From positions 9,918,241-9,982,240 of the forward strand of contig JASSKH010000027.1 of the NCBI GenBank assembly GCA_031763025.1: a stretch of DNA of 64,000 bases, in the 5' to 3' direction. The first letter of the stretch is position 1. Each line of letters opens with the position of its first letter. The position numbers and the translations under genes were made by a program. Shown piece by piece: positions 54,801 through 59,700 of the stretch. The notes under the pieces are model-generated. The model did not search any database. It saw nothing but the letters and a program-made list of their open reading frames with translations, and was not told the DNA's origin. The stretch comes from Macrocystis pyrifera. Its lineage: Eukaryota > Sar > Phaeophyceae > Laminariales > Laminariaceae.

Positions 54801-55450
54801 AGGTTAACCCTTCTACTGCTGTACCAGGTATAGTACAGTGCTGCACAAGCTATATAATATCCCACTTCATGATCAAGTATTCATCAATACAGAAGACGGT
54901 GCGGGTTCCAAGGGGTTTTCAGAGTTCCGCCGATTAACTGGTCGGGGGACAGACAAACTACTTGGAATTGGTGCGGCATAAGCTTTGCGCTTCTAAAGCG
55001 CCCCCCCCCCCCCCCCCCCGCGCCAAGGCCCCAACGCACGTCCCCCGCAAGCCCGCAAGCGTCGGACAGTGAGACCCACAGCCCTTACAGGAATAATATA
55101 CCTGGTACGAGTACCTACTATTATGGGGGAACATAGTAAATAGGACCTACGGTACACACAAAAACCTATATGTTTACCTATTTTTACTAACAGCATTTGG
55201 TCCTATTTACTATGGTCCCCCGTAATATAACATCAATAGTACACTCACAGTAAATAAGGCTCCTGGTCCACTGGTTGCTGACGTATACCAGCAGCAGCAT
55301 TGCCAGGGAAACCCACGACACCATGGGCACCTTCGATGCGGTCTCTCCTTCTTCCGCGCTCGTAGCAGTAGCTGGAGCTAGCGGTGCTCCCAGGCCTTCC
55401 CCTACCGCCAACCGACGGAGATCAGGCTCCTCGCCCCCGCCCCCGGTCAT
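33894..55450 (-). CDS. MFS transporter, complete multi-exon gene
   Basis: Rebuilt exons (minus strand, 5' to 3'): 55450-55249, 51214-51128, 50069-49864, 47237-47111, 44911-44567 (containing a probable 70-nt intron 44702-44633), 40799-40611, 39006-38795, 34089-33894. All junctions have GT..AG and matching phases, and the joined CDS is 1494 nt (497 residues plus stop). Twelve hydrophobic spans can be read. MFS motif A is present after span 2 (GRAVDVVSRK) and, reduced, after span 8 (GGVISDKY). Spans 4-5 carry 'LRVLQGSAQAF' and the 'LFPASTRGTANSIYSSGVY' loop. This resembles spinster-type and organic-anion MFS carriers, but the substrate cannot be read from sequence. Introns average ~2.9 kb and hold SINEs, LINEs, MITEs and satellites. 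Divergent from the ALDH gene 1.2 kb away. Confidence 0.88.
34093..34563. repeat. A/C-only (AAAC)n tract beside a T run
   Basis: From about 34246 to 34563 the plus strand is almost only A and C (AAAC units with slips), over 300 bp of strand asymmetry inside MFS intron 7. The T run 34093-34115 adjoins exon 8. The long Lys/Thr/Asn- or Phe/Val/Cys-rich frames here are artefacts of the repeat. Confidence 0.85.
34731..34839. mobile_element. TA-MITE copy 9 (MFS intron 7)
   Basis: TAGTACGGGGGATCATAGTA to ACTATGGCCCCCCGCAATA, with the standard core. Foldback, non-coding. Confidence 0.85.
34840..35364. other. MFS intron 7, unassigned part
   Basis: No gene recognised. TACCAGGTA lies at 35139. Confidence 0.35.
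35365..35474. mobile_element. TA-MITE copy 10 (MFS intron 7)
   Basis: TATTACGGGGGACCATAGTA to TTTACTGTGCCCCCCCCGGT. Confidence 0.85.
35665..35773. mobile_element. TA-MITE copy 11, inserted at the end of a TA-word chain
   Basis: TATTACGGGGATCCATAGTA to ACTATGGCCCCCCGTAATA. The TA it inserted at is the last TA of TATTAATACCTGGTA (35652-35666), so this MITE sits directly on two putative excision footprints. Confidence 0.88.
35780..37612 (-). mobile_element. LINE fragment with endonuclease domain (MFS intron 7)
   Basis: Minus-strand frames read as the apurinic-type endonuclease of a non-LTR retrotransposon. Around 37180-37100 is 'GSWNVRGFARQERKR', the opening motif. Around 36593-36318 come 'FKFLKNNEVKTLNDR', 'GPEWT' and 'ILDFLVVE', typical of the 'SxIDYILV' end of the domain. 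There are many stops and frameshifts. It is interrupted by a SINE-C copy at about 36751-36866 and a C run at about 37041-37056. Whether it is the 5' part of LINE family C cannot be judged here. Confidence 0.6.
36751..36866 (+). mobile_element. C-tailed SINE (SINE-C) 3' fragment nested in a LINE
   Basis: CTACCTGGTCGGTGAACACC, GTCCCGGCATTGTAGGGATG, CTACGGCCATGCATGATAAT and GAGTACACCCC, inside the endonuclease-bearing LINE on the opposite strand. Confidence 0.7.
37613..37950. repeat. Degenerate ~65-75-bp tandem repeat (MFS intron 7)
   Basis: About five imperfect units each containing GTTAGTTGAGTTATTTCATG and TCTGGTTTGTGTTTTGGTAT with an A-rich spacer. Confidence 0.7.
38125..38637 (-). mobile_element. 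Full-length C-tailed SINE (SINE-C) reference copy
   Basis: The minus strand starts TTGGGTTGGCGTCGGTTGG and runs through a poly-T/U patch, GGCACCCACGAGGCAGTTAC, GTGCTCCGTCCC-type sequence, TATGGTCATACGACTACGG and TAATGAGTAC, then a C run (G run 38125-38142 on the plus strand). About 510 bp, no ORF of note. I see no clear Pol III A/B boxes, so the head's origin is unknown. The last ~75 nt resemble the LINE-C 3' end. Confidence 0.78.
38682..38777 (-). mobile_element. LINE family C 3' tail abutting MFS exon 7
   Basis: The plus strand reads a 33-nt G run, GTACTCATTTGTTGCATGCC and GACCACGCATCCCTTTCGAG. This is a ~95-bp 3' stub of LINE-C, sense to the MFS transcript, ending about 15 bp from the exon 7 splice donor (38794-38793). 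Confidence 0.78.
38795..39006 (-). CDS. MFS exon 7: spans 9-10
   Basis: 212 nt. Acceptor GTTTTCTTTCAG|GACGTG, donor TTCAG|GTGAAT. Starts in phase 0 with 'DVRVRAWVPMVG' and ends two bases into a Ser codon after 'GVGQGVF'. It encodes span 9 ('WVPMVGCLLAVPCWIGVV') and span 10 ('YVSLGFLLAEYIVAECWFGP'). Both junction phases match their neighbours. Confidence 0.88.
39285..39358. repeat. (CCCGA)n pentanucleotide repeat
   Basis: ACCCGACCCGACCCG units with a few substitutions, in MFS intron 6. Flanked by related GGGTC-rich sequence (39190-39285). Confidence 0.85.
39359..39947. other. MFS intron 6, unassigned part
   Basis: C run at 39619-39635 and G run at 39731-39746. No gene recognised. Confidence 0.35.
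39948..40372 (+). mobile_element. C-tailed SINE (SINE-C), nearly full length
   Basis: GTCGGCCGGTCACAGCTGGC, GGCACCCACGAGGCAGTTAC, GACGTGCTCCGTGCCGGC and GGTCATACGACTACGGCC, ending GAGTACC..C at about 40360-40372. It lacks roughly the first 90 bp of the 38.1-kb copy. Confidence 0.75.
40373..40610. other. C-rich stretch in MFS intron 6
   Basis: CCCCCTCC-rich low-complexity DNA running to the donor of exon 6. Nothing else seen. Confidence 0.4.
40611..40799 (-). CDS. MFS exon 6: spans 7-8
   Basis: 189 nt, 63 codons, phase 0 at both ends. Acceptor GCGCGCAG|CTC, donor GTGCAG|GTTAGT. It encodes span 7 ('LFAATAFRFCAGFGIGVWC'), the loop 'FFRGRYPSFTSEF', span 8 and the second-half motif-A remnant 'GGVISDKY'. 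The acceptor is preceded by a CGCAC repeat in place of a pyrimidine tract. Confidence 0.88.
40803..41055. repeat. GCACC and GGT microsatellites next to exon 6
   Basis: CGCACCGCACCGCACC units at about 40806-40852, starting right at the exon 6 acceptor, then GGT/GGC-rich repeats at about 40925-41052. Confidence 0.8.
41056..43490. other. MFS intron 5, unassigned part
   Basis: No coding exon recognised. It contains an A run (41461-41476), three GCGTTTTGAAACGTTGCGC-type units at 41709-41762, a T run at 42648-42659, and GC-rich foldback sequence at 42868-42915 (GAGCGAGCGTAGCGGGCGG facing GCCCGC). The last is related to minus-strand sequence at about 60215-60265. The 43320-43490 segment resembles 50400-50600 (GCGGCAACC.GCAC motifs). 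Confidence 0.4.
43497..43607. mobile_element. TA-MITE copy 12 (MFS intron 5), near-perfect foldback
   Basis: TATTACGGGGGTCCATAGTT to CTATGGACCCCCGTAATA, flanked by TA on both sides. One of the best-preserved copies. Confidence 0.9.
43608..44074. other. MFS intron 5, unassigned part
   Basis: TACTGCTGTA at 43615. The segment at about 43845-43970 (GACGGGGGAAGAAAGGG.., TAGTGGGCAGGGGGAGGAGA, GGTGACCCCGGATCTGAGT) recurs at about 62940-63060 in ALDH intron 2, so it is another dispersed repeat. Confidence 0.5.
44088..44421 (+). mobile_element. tRNA-derived SINE, intact, with 13-bp target duplication
   Basis: Body ~315 bp plus an A tail (44403-44421). The head has an A-box-like TGGCTTGGTAGGTGG and B-box GGGTTCAAGTCTC, spaced as in a tRNA promoter. 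AACGTTTCGCCAA flanks it exactly (44075-44087 and 44422-44434). A second copy is at 62471-62788. Antisense to the MFS gene, in intron 5, about 130 bp past the end of exon 5. A-tailed, so probably mobilised by a different LINE from SINE-C. Confidence 0.9.
44567..44911 (-). CDS. MFS exon 5 block: span 6, central loop, lead-in to span 7
   Basis: Starts with two bases completing Gly ('LLLN-G-AIGWRD'). Acceptor CGAGCAG, donor GGCTG|GTAAGT in phase 0 after 'FQSNTARL'. It encodes span 6 ('FVVAAVGFAIALLSALLI') and a hydrophilic Ala/Glu loop. The frame changes by one base inside a G-rich linker. A 70-nt intron at 44702-44633 (GTCGTA..GAGCAG) restores phase exactly, giving sub-exons 44911-44703 and 44632-44567. 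A length change in one of the G runs would be the alternative. Confidence 0.82.
45037..45080. repeat. (GTT)n microsatellite
   Basis: GTTGTTGTT with one GCT interruption, in MFS intron 4. Confidence 0.85.
45591..46117 (-). mobile_element. Full-length C-tailed SINE (SINE-C) with a TTAATA micro-insertion
   Basis: Same structure as 38125-38637, in MFS intron 4, ending in a long C run (G run from 45591). Where the other full copy reads GGCTGTCTAGCTCA (plus strand, about 38572), this one reads GGCTGTCTATTAATAGCTCA (46045-46064), a clean 6-bp gain that turns one TA into TATTAATA. Confidence 0.8.
46118..46895. other. MFS intron 4, unassigned part
   Basis: It contains a GGGTTC hexanucleotide array at about 46543-46640. 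No gene recognised. Confidence 0.45.
46896..46999. mobile_element. piggyBac-like TTAA MITE (MFS intron 4)
   Basis: Foldback with TTGAACCCTTTTT at the left and CTAAAAGGGTCAA at the right. Core GTAGTCCCGTTTTGGGGGG faces GTTTGTCCCCAAAACGG. The flanking tetramers TTGA/TCAA look like one-base variants of TTAA. TATTAATA (46908-46915) sits in the left arm where other copies read TAGGAC. Confidence 0.65.
47111..47237 (-). CDS. MFS exon 4: span 5
   Basis: 127 nt. Acceptor TTCGAGCAG|ACA in phase 0, donor CTCAACG|GTAAGC in phase 1. It encodes 'TPAAYTMISDLFPAS', the conserved cytoplasmic side of spans 4-5, and span 5 ('SIYSSGVYLGGALASLSLLL'). Confidence 0.9.
47346..47860. repeat. ~39-bp minisatellite rich in GGTACC
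   Basis: About eight units of TGTACTCGGGGGGTACCC and GGGTACCTACCCG in MFS intron 3 (47375-47655), plus two degenerate units to about 47860. Frames over it give repeats in all registers, so these are not genes. Confidence 0.9.
48141..48247. mobile_element. TA-MITE copy 13 (MFS intron 3)
   Basis: TTACGGGGGACCATAGTAAA to TTTACTATGGCCCTCCGTAA. Confidence 0.87.
48555..48663. mobile_element. TA-MITE copy 14 (MFS intron 3)
   Basis: TATTACGGGGGACCATAGTA to AACTACGGCCCCCCGTAATA. Confidence 0.87.
48820..49225. repeat. CTG and GGC microsatellites (MFS intron 3)
   Basis: (GCT)n at 48820-48885 and (GGC)n at 49194-49224. Poly-Cys, -Leu and -Ala frames here are artefacts of the repeats. Confidence 0.85.
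49541..49840 (-). mobile_element. A-tailed retroposon family Z, carrying a TTAA MITE
   Basis: T run (49541-49551), CCCTCCGGCGGATTAGTAA, then after a ~100-bp foldback insert it resumes AAGCTCACCACATTTTCC and later CGTTGCTCCCGTTGCAAC, matching the 7.0-kb copy. Located in MFS intron 3, ending ~25 bp from exon 3. Confidence 0.6.
49602..49703. mobile_element. piggyBac-like MITE inserted in retroposon Z
   Basis: CCCCTTTTTAAGGACTGCAG at the left, GACTGCGGTCTTAAAAAAGG at the right. The uninterrupted Z copies at 7.0 and 10.2 kb show the empty site, so this is a real insertion. Confidence 0.72.
49864..50069 (-). CDS. MFS exon 3: spans 2-4 with motif A
   Basis: 206 nt. Acceptor AAAAAACAG|GA, donor TTCACG|GTGAGA. 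It encodes span 2 ('LLASFSFTLLFSTCSLVAG'), motif A 'GRAVDVVSRK', span 3 and span 4 ('FGLRVLQGSAQAFT'). The phases (two bases in, zero out) match exons 2 and 4. Confidence 0.9.
50158..50360. repeat. AAGAAC/AAGAGC hexanucleotide array
   Basis: AAGAACAAGAACAAG-type purine-rich repeat in MFS intron 2. Open in several frames but low-complexity. Confidence 0.85.
50361..51127. other. MFS intron 2, unassigned part
   Basis: It contains dispersed ACCGGCACTA / AGCGGCAACC motifs (50400-50600, shared with 43320-43490), TACCAGGTA at 50461 and a CTG run at 50885-50910. Confidence 0.4.
51128..51214 (-). CDS. MFS exon 2: loop 1-2
   Basis: 87 nt. Acceptor GAAACAAG|AC, donor CAGTACG|GTGAGC. It encodes 'VQNFDATTEATVKEFMNIG' and 'LGFDETQYG', the extracellular loop between spans 1 and 2. 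The AAG acceptor is weak, but the phase and the match to the expected MFS sequence support it. Confidence 0.85.
51215..52108. other. MFS intron 1, unassigned part
   Basis: No exon recognised between 51215 and the MITE at 52109. Confidence 0.35.
52109..52217. mobile_element. TA-MITE copy 15 (MFS intron 1)
   Basis: TATCACGGGGGTCCATAGTC to AACTACGGACCCCCCTAATA. Confidence 0.87.
52370..52483. mobile_element. TA-MITE copy 16 with a 5-bp internal insertion
   Basis: TATTACGGGGGACCATG to TTTACTATGGCCCCCCCGTA. Where other copies read CCATAGTAAAT, this one reads CCATGCAGTAGTAAAT, a GCAGT gain at a TA. Confidence 0.87.
52898..53006. mobile_element. TA-MITE copy 17 (MFS intron 1)
   Basis: TATTACGGAGGACCATAGTA to TTTACTATGGTTCCCCGCAA, flanked by TA. 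Confidence 0.87.
53007..53638. other. MFS intron 1, unassigned part
   Basis: G run at 53472-53481; no gene recognised. Confidence 0.35.
53639..53742. mobile_element. piggyBac-like TTAA MITE, best-preserved copy
   Basis: TTAA at 53639-53642 and at 53739-53742. Arms: ACCTTTCAGGGGAAAACCGC then AGTCCCGGTTTGGGGGAC, facing CAAAAACGGGACTGCGGTCC then TAGAAGGG. TTAA flanks plus a C/T-rich start next to TTAA are features of piggyBac-superfamily elements (inference). No coding. Confidence 0.75.
53785..54290. repeat. 102-bp tandem repeat, about five copies
   Basis: GATCTATATGATCTAGCTCA starts units at 53831, 53933, 54035, 54137 and 54239, exactly 102 bp apart. Each has GTTGCCGGGTGAGAGAGCCC and CTATTCCTACTTGACGA. 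Very high identity implies recent amplification. In MFS intron 1. Confidence 0.93.
54300..54490. repeat. Short duplicated block next to the 102-bp array
   Basis: CACAACCTCTCACAACGGCA and CAGATAGATAGATCATGACC occur twice in tandem. A single diverged copy is at 12430-12560. Confidence 0.85.
54491..55118. other. MFS intron 1, unassigned part
   Basis: Contains the chained word TACTGCTGTACCAGGTA at 54814-54830 and a C run at 54999-55019. The segment 54917-54985 resembles one arm of the TTAA MITE (GGGGGACAGACAAACTACTT). Confidence 0.4.
55119..55228. mobile_element. TA-MITE copy 18 (MFS intron 1, 20 bp from exon 1)
   Basis: TATTATGGGGGAACATAGTA to TTTACTATGGTCCCCCGTAA. It ends only ~20 bp from the exon 1 donor. 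Confidence 0.87.
55249..55450 (-). CDS. MFS exon 1: N-terminus and span 1
   Basis: 202 nt from ATG at 55450 (complement of CAT 55448-55450) to donor TTTACT|GTGAGT. It encodes a ~42-residue cytosolic Gly/Ala/Glu-rich head and span 1 ('VSLAMLLLVYVSNQWTRSLI'). The last base combines with exon 2's AC to give Tyr. No upstream in-frame ATG; only a GTG at 55477 precedes it in frame. Confidence 0.85.
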
Positions 55451-56687
55451 GCTCAGAACGCCGGATCCTCGAAGCACACCGCCAGGACCGGGAGGCGTTT
55501 TTACGCCCCGACCGAGGGGAAGAGGGTGCGGCTTTGAGCAAGATGTTCGGTGAAGGTCACCGATGGTTGGGCGAAGGCAGTAGTGGCGGCCGCGCTGTTG
55601 CTGTTGTCGATGGCGGGTTGCCGGTGACCCCGTTAGGTTCGCGGGGCAGGTTGAGCGAGGAGCGTGGTGCCGCCGACTGCCGGTGGGGTTTCGCCGCCCG
55701 AGGAGGAGCTTCGTTTCTCCGGCGAAGGCAGCGGGAGGAGCGGCTGTGCGTACGTGCGTACGTAGGAGGAAGGGGGAGCGAGCGCGTCAGAAAGCGGAGC
55801 AGCAGCAGAAGAAGAAGGGACACATGTCTATCGGCCAAATGGAGCGGAGGGCAAAGTTTTGAGCTTCGTATGATAGCGCGTTCATGCATGGGCAGGTGTC
55901 CTGGTGTGCAGGAACTCATGGGCGAAAGTAGGATGAATAGAGCGGGACGGTTCGTTCTGCACATGCAATGATGATTCCGTATAACTTAAAAAAACCCAGC
56001 ACCAAAACGTATCGACTACTATTAACACTGCAGTTTCTAGGTCCACCGCGACAAGGAATCTCCAGGACTATGCCCAGCGGAAGGTGGCTCACAGGGTACG
56101 AGAGCCTCCGGGTGAACTAGGTGGAAGACGACAGTCCAGGCAATGGCCAGGTTGGCGCGCTGGATGAGCATTCCCTTGGTCTCGAGAAGGCCGATCAACT
56201 CGTTTCTGACGCGAGCTTTGAAATGCCCCTACGTCAGCAACTACAACACTTTGCCTCAAGCGCGTTGCGATCACTCGCTGCTTCTTTGTATGCTCTGCCG
56301 CAGGGTGAAGTATGCCCCCCACAGATTCTGCCGAACCCAAGACGAGCGCCTTCAATGCTCGTACTACTGCTGTGCTAGTGTTTTTCTCGTCTCTCTACAG
56401 CCGGGGCCAAAACTCAAAACCCGAAACTAAAGACTACAACGGAGTTCGACATACATTGGGATGTTTCGCTTGCTGTGCTGCGGTCTCGTGAGCTCCGCTC
56501 GCTCGCTGCAGTTGCCCCCACTGCACTCCACTCTGTCTTCAACATCAGAACATTTGTTTTGCAACATCGCAGAACCATTCAATTTATCGCAGGATTTACG
56601 TCAGCGCCAGCGTGGGGGCTAAGAGCGCCGGCTATATCCTTCTACGCGACTGCTGCTGCTCTCGACAGATCCAAAAGACTTTTGAGC
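55451..56687. promoter_or_regulatory. Divergent upstream region between MFS and ALDH genes
   Basis: The 1.24 kb between the two start codons must hold both promoters and 5' UTRs. The first ~500 bp is G+C-rich and open in several frames without resembling a protein. An acceptor-like CTCTCTACAG at 56391-56400 could end a 5'-UTR intron of the ALDH transcript. An out-of-frame ATG at 56461 opens a ~53-codon upstream ORF before the ALDH start. I see no convincing TATA box. Confidence 0.45.
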
Positions 56688-56743
56688 ATGTCGTCTTCTC
56701 CTGAACCCAAGATGTTCATCAACAACCAATGGCGGGATGCTCG
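56688..56743 (+). CDS. ALDH exon 1
   Basis: 56 nt from ATG to donor GATGCTCG|GTGGGT. The in-frame sequence upstream is Arg/Ala/Ser-rich with almost no acidic residues near the ATG ('SFYATAAALDRSKRLLS'), like a mitochondrial presequence, but has no ATG. Either an upstream spliced exon supplies one or it is 5' UTR. Confidence 0.82.
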
Positions 56744-59700
56744 GTGGGTGCATATTGGGCTCCCACTTCAGTAATACAACCGGCCTGCCTTTCAGCCGTG
56801 TTTGTCATTTGTGTGGCACAAGTGTTCACTGGTGGGCATGTTTCGGATGCACCTGTACTTTTCGCTACGAGTACCCTGGAATAATACCCGAGATATGTTT
56901 ACGTAGATAGAGGCAGTACTGCTGCTGTAAAACAGCAACTTTCATGATCACATCTACCGGTACTATTTACGGGGGGGGGCTATAGTAAATAGGACCTACG
57001 GTACACACAAAAACTTTATATTTGGCTATTTTTACCATCAAGATTTGGTCCTACTTACTATGGTCCCCCGTACTATTAATAATCCATGACCACCACCACC
57101 AACCTGTAAGAACACAAAACATACATGCACGTACATGTTTGGGCGAGTTGTCTGTCGTCAATCTCTCTGCTGCTTCTTGTTGTGTTCTTCAATACTCGTC
57201 TTCTTTTCTACCCGTCGACATCCGGCACAACCAGTGTCCGTGCCGATTCTTCAACCCTGGAGAGATACAAAGCTCTGTGGCTCACACAGGTATGGCCAAA
57301 AAACATGCACCAGAGATAATAATGGTTATGCAGCAAACAACCAGAGTAGACAGCACTGCAGAACAGTAGTGCCATGTTCATCGTACTGGATACCACATGC
57401 GCAACACATACGTACACAGCAGCAGTCTATGAAAGAGAGAAAACGAAAGAACAGAAACCGAAAAATAAGTGCCGTGCCCCCCTGCACTTTGGCAGACACC
57501 AGCAGTAGTCCAGTAGTACTGAACGACCTAGAGAAAACAATACCACCAGACCACCACAAATAAACAGCAGAGTAAGAGCAAGAACGAAGGGCTAACGGAA
57601 GCACAACAAGTAATCACCCTCCAGGCAGCAGCAGCAGCAGCAGTTTGTGGTACGAGTATGAAGCATAGACAGGTTTTACCTTGTACTATTGATTAATAGA
57701 CGGGTGATACCTGTCGGCCGTCTCCTCCCTGCTTTCTTCGTCAACCATGCCCACCGCCGGAGAGGATGCTTCAGACAATATATAGAACAACCAAAGCAGG
57801 CTCGCCATCCGTCGACGAAACAAGGCTTCTTTCAAAACAGGAAGAAAGATAAGAGAAACAAGAAAAAAAAATCACGGAGGACCAAAAGCGCCAAAAGAAG
57901 AAAGAAAGGAAAAAAGGAAGATCACGTTCGAACCAGCTGCAGCGGTTGGCGGCGCGAGTACTCGTAGCGTAGACATGTTCCACTTGCTGTAGTTCACTCC
58001 TCCTGTTGCCCCCCCTGTCCCCACTCCCTCGGGCGGGTTTCTTTCTACTCCTCCTGTTGCCCCCCCTCCCCCCACTCCCTTGGGCATCACCCGGGGCGGA
58101 TGCGCGGCGCTGCGTACTCATCTGTGCGTCATCCTCGCGCCACTTCACCATGAACCGTTCGTCTTCTTCGAGGACCCCCCGGTAGCACTTCCCCGCCTTG
58201 TTTGCTGCAGTGGACCATAGCAGCGCGATCTCAACTCCATGCTAGAATGGGGAGTGTTCCGTTGTTCCTTCGATGGCCCGGAGCTCCCGAAGGTCTTCGA
58301 CCATGCATATCTATGCCAAGTCTTGAAGTGTCCTCCAGGTCTCGAGGAATCTCCGCACTAGCCATCGTCCCGAACATCACCCGACTGGGTGTTCGCCCTT
58401 TGCTTTGCCGCGCCACGGCCCCCGCCAGTAAGAGCCGCCGTTTACGGATAGTCGTTCCGATGCTCTCGCAAAGGCCTTCGCGTACGAGGGGGTGGCGTGG
58501 TCGGTACGAAGCCGGCGCTGGAAGCCAATGACTCGCAAAAGGACTTGGTGGTAAAGCCGTTCGAAGCTTGGCATAGTGTTCCGCTCTGAAGGTCCGCGTC
58601 ACACACCAGTACAGCAGGGTCTCAATCAACTCGGCCTTCAGCATGCGGGCTTTTCAGACTAAGCGAGGCGGTCGTCCTATCATACAACCCCGGGCCGAAC
58701 CGTTGGAGGCATGCCCGCATGAGACGGATCCGTCGGTCGATTTCGAGTGAGAGGTCAGCGTTTCGTTGCTAATGCCGCCTTTGTAGGTATAAGAACAGGG
58801 CCGTCTGTTTTTATTTGTGGGCATAAGAACTTGGCCGTCTGTTTATACCTCTGGCCTCTGCTGCTTCGATGACGAGCAGCGGGGCGAGGGTTGTTTGGTC
58901 TTGTGTTTGTGGCAGCATTGTCTCTGTCTTCTTTTCCGATACGGTGAGGCCTGCTGCTTCGAAGACAGGCACGGTGACTGTCATAATTTGAGCGAGTCCT
59001 TCAGCCGACTTCGAGACAACGCGTGCGTCATCCGCGTACAACATGCCCCATTTAGCCCTTCGCATGCATGCCAGGGGCTCCTGCTCCTCTGTTTGTTCCA
59101 ACATCGTTGAGTTGAACCGTTCCGAGTGCTCGCCGTCATCTGTACGCACCCGAGCCCGCATGCCTTCATGCAAATTGCGGATAACTTTAAGCATCTTGCA
59201 TGGTACGCCAGAGCGTGTGCGTACCTCCCACAGCAGCTCTCGGTCGACAACCGTGGTACGCTTTCTGCAGATCGACTACGTATCGACCGACCTCTTTCAA
59301 CCGGCGCACAGCGAACAGCGTATCGATCGTTGATCGTGCGGGGCGGAAGCCGCCCTGGTCCTCCGGGAGTATGCCCTCGGTCTTGAAGTAATTGATGAGG
59401 CGGGACTCGACGATTTTCCACAACACTTTGCCTGCGTGGGCAACAAGCGAAATCCCTCTGTAGTCATTGCAATCAGTTCGGTCCTTTTTAGTGAAAGACC
59501 TTGATGGTCGCATCTTTCCACTGCTGGGGGACTTCTCCCGTTACCCAATCGTTGACAAGGATGTTGTGAAAGCACTGGGCGAATACGGGGTGGTCGATTT
59601 TCAGGAGTTCGGCCGGGAGAACATGTGGCCCAACAGCCTTTCAATTTGACGTGTTCTTGATTGCTTCCGTCATCTCGTCCATGTTGATGGTTCGTCTCCG

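Noticed and set aside
55384-55971. 195-codon plus-strand ORF upstream of the ALDH gene
   Set aside because: Partly antisense to MFS exon 1, Arg-rich, no family resemblance. Better explained by a G+C-rich promoter region.
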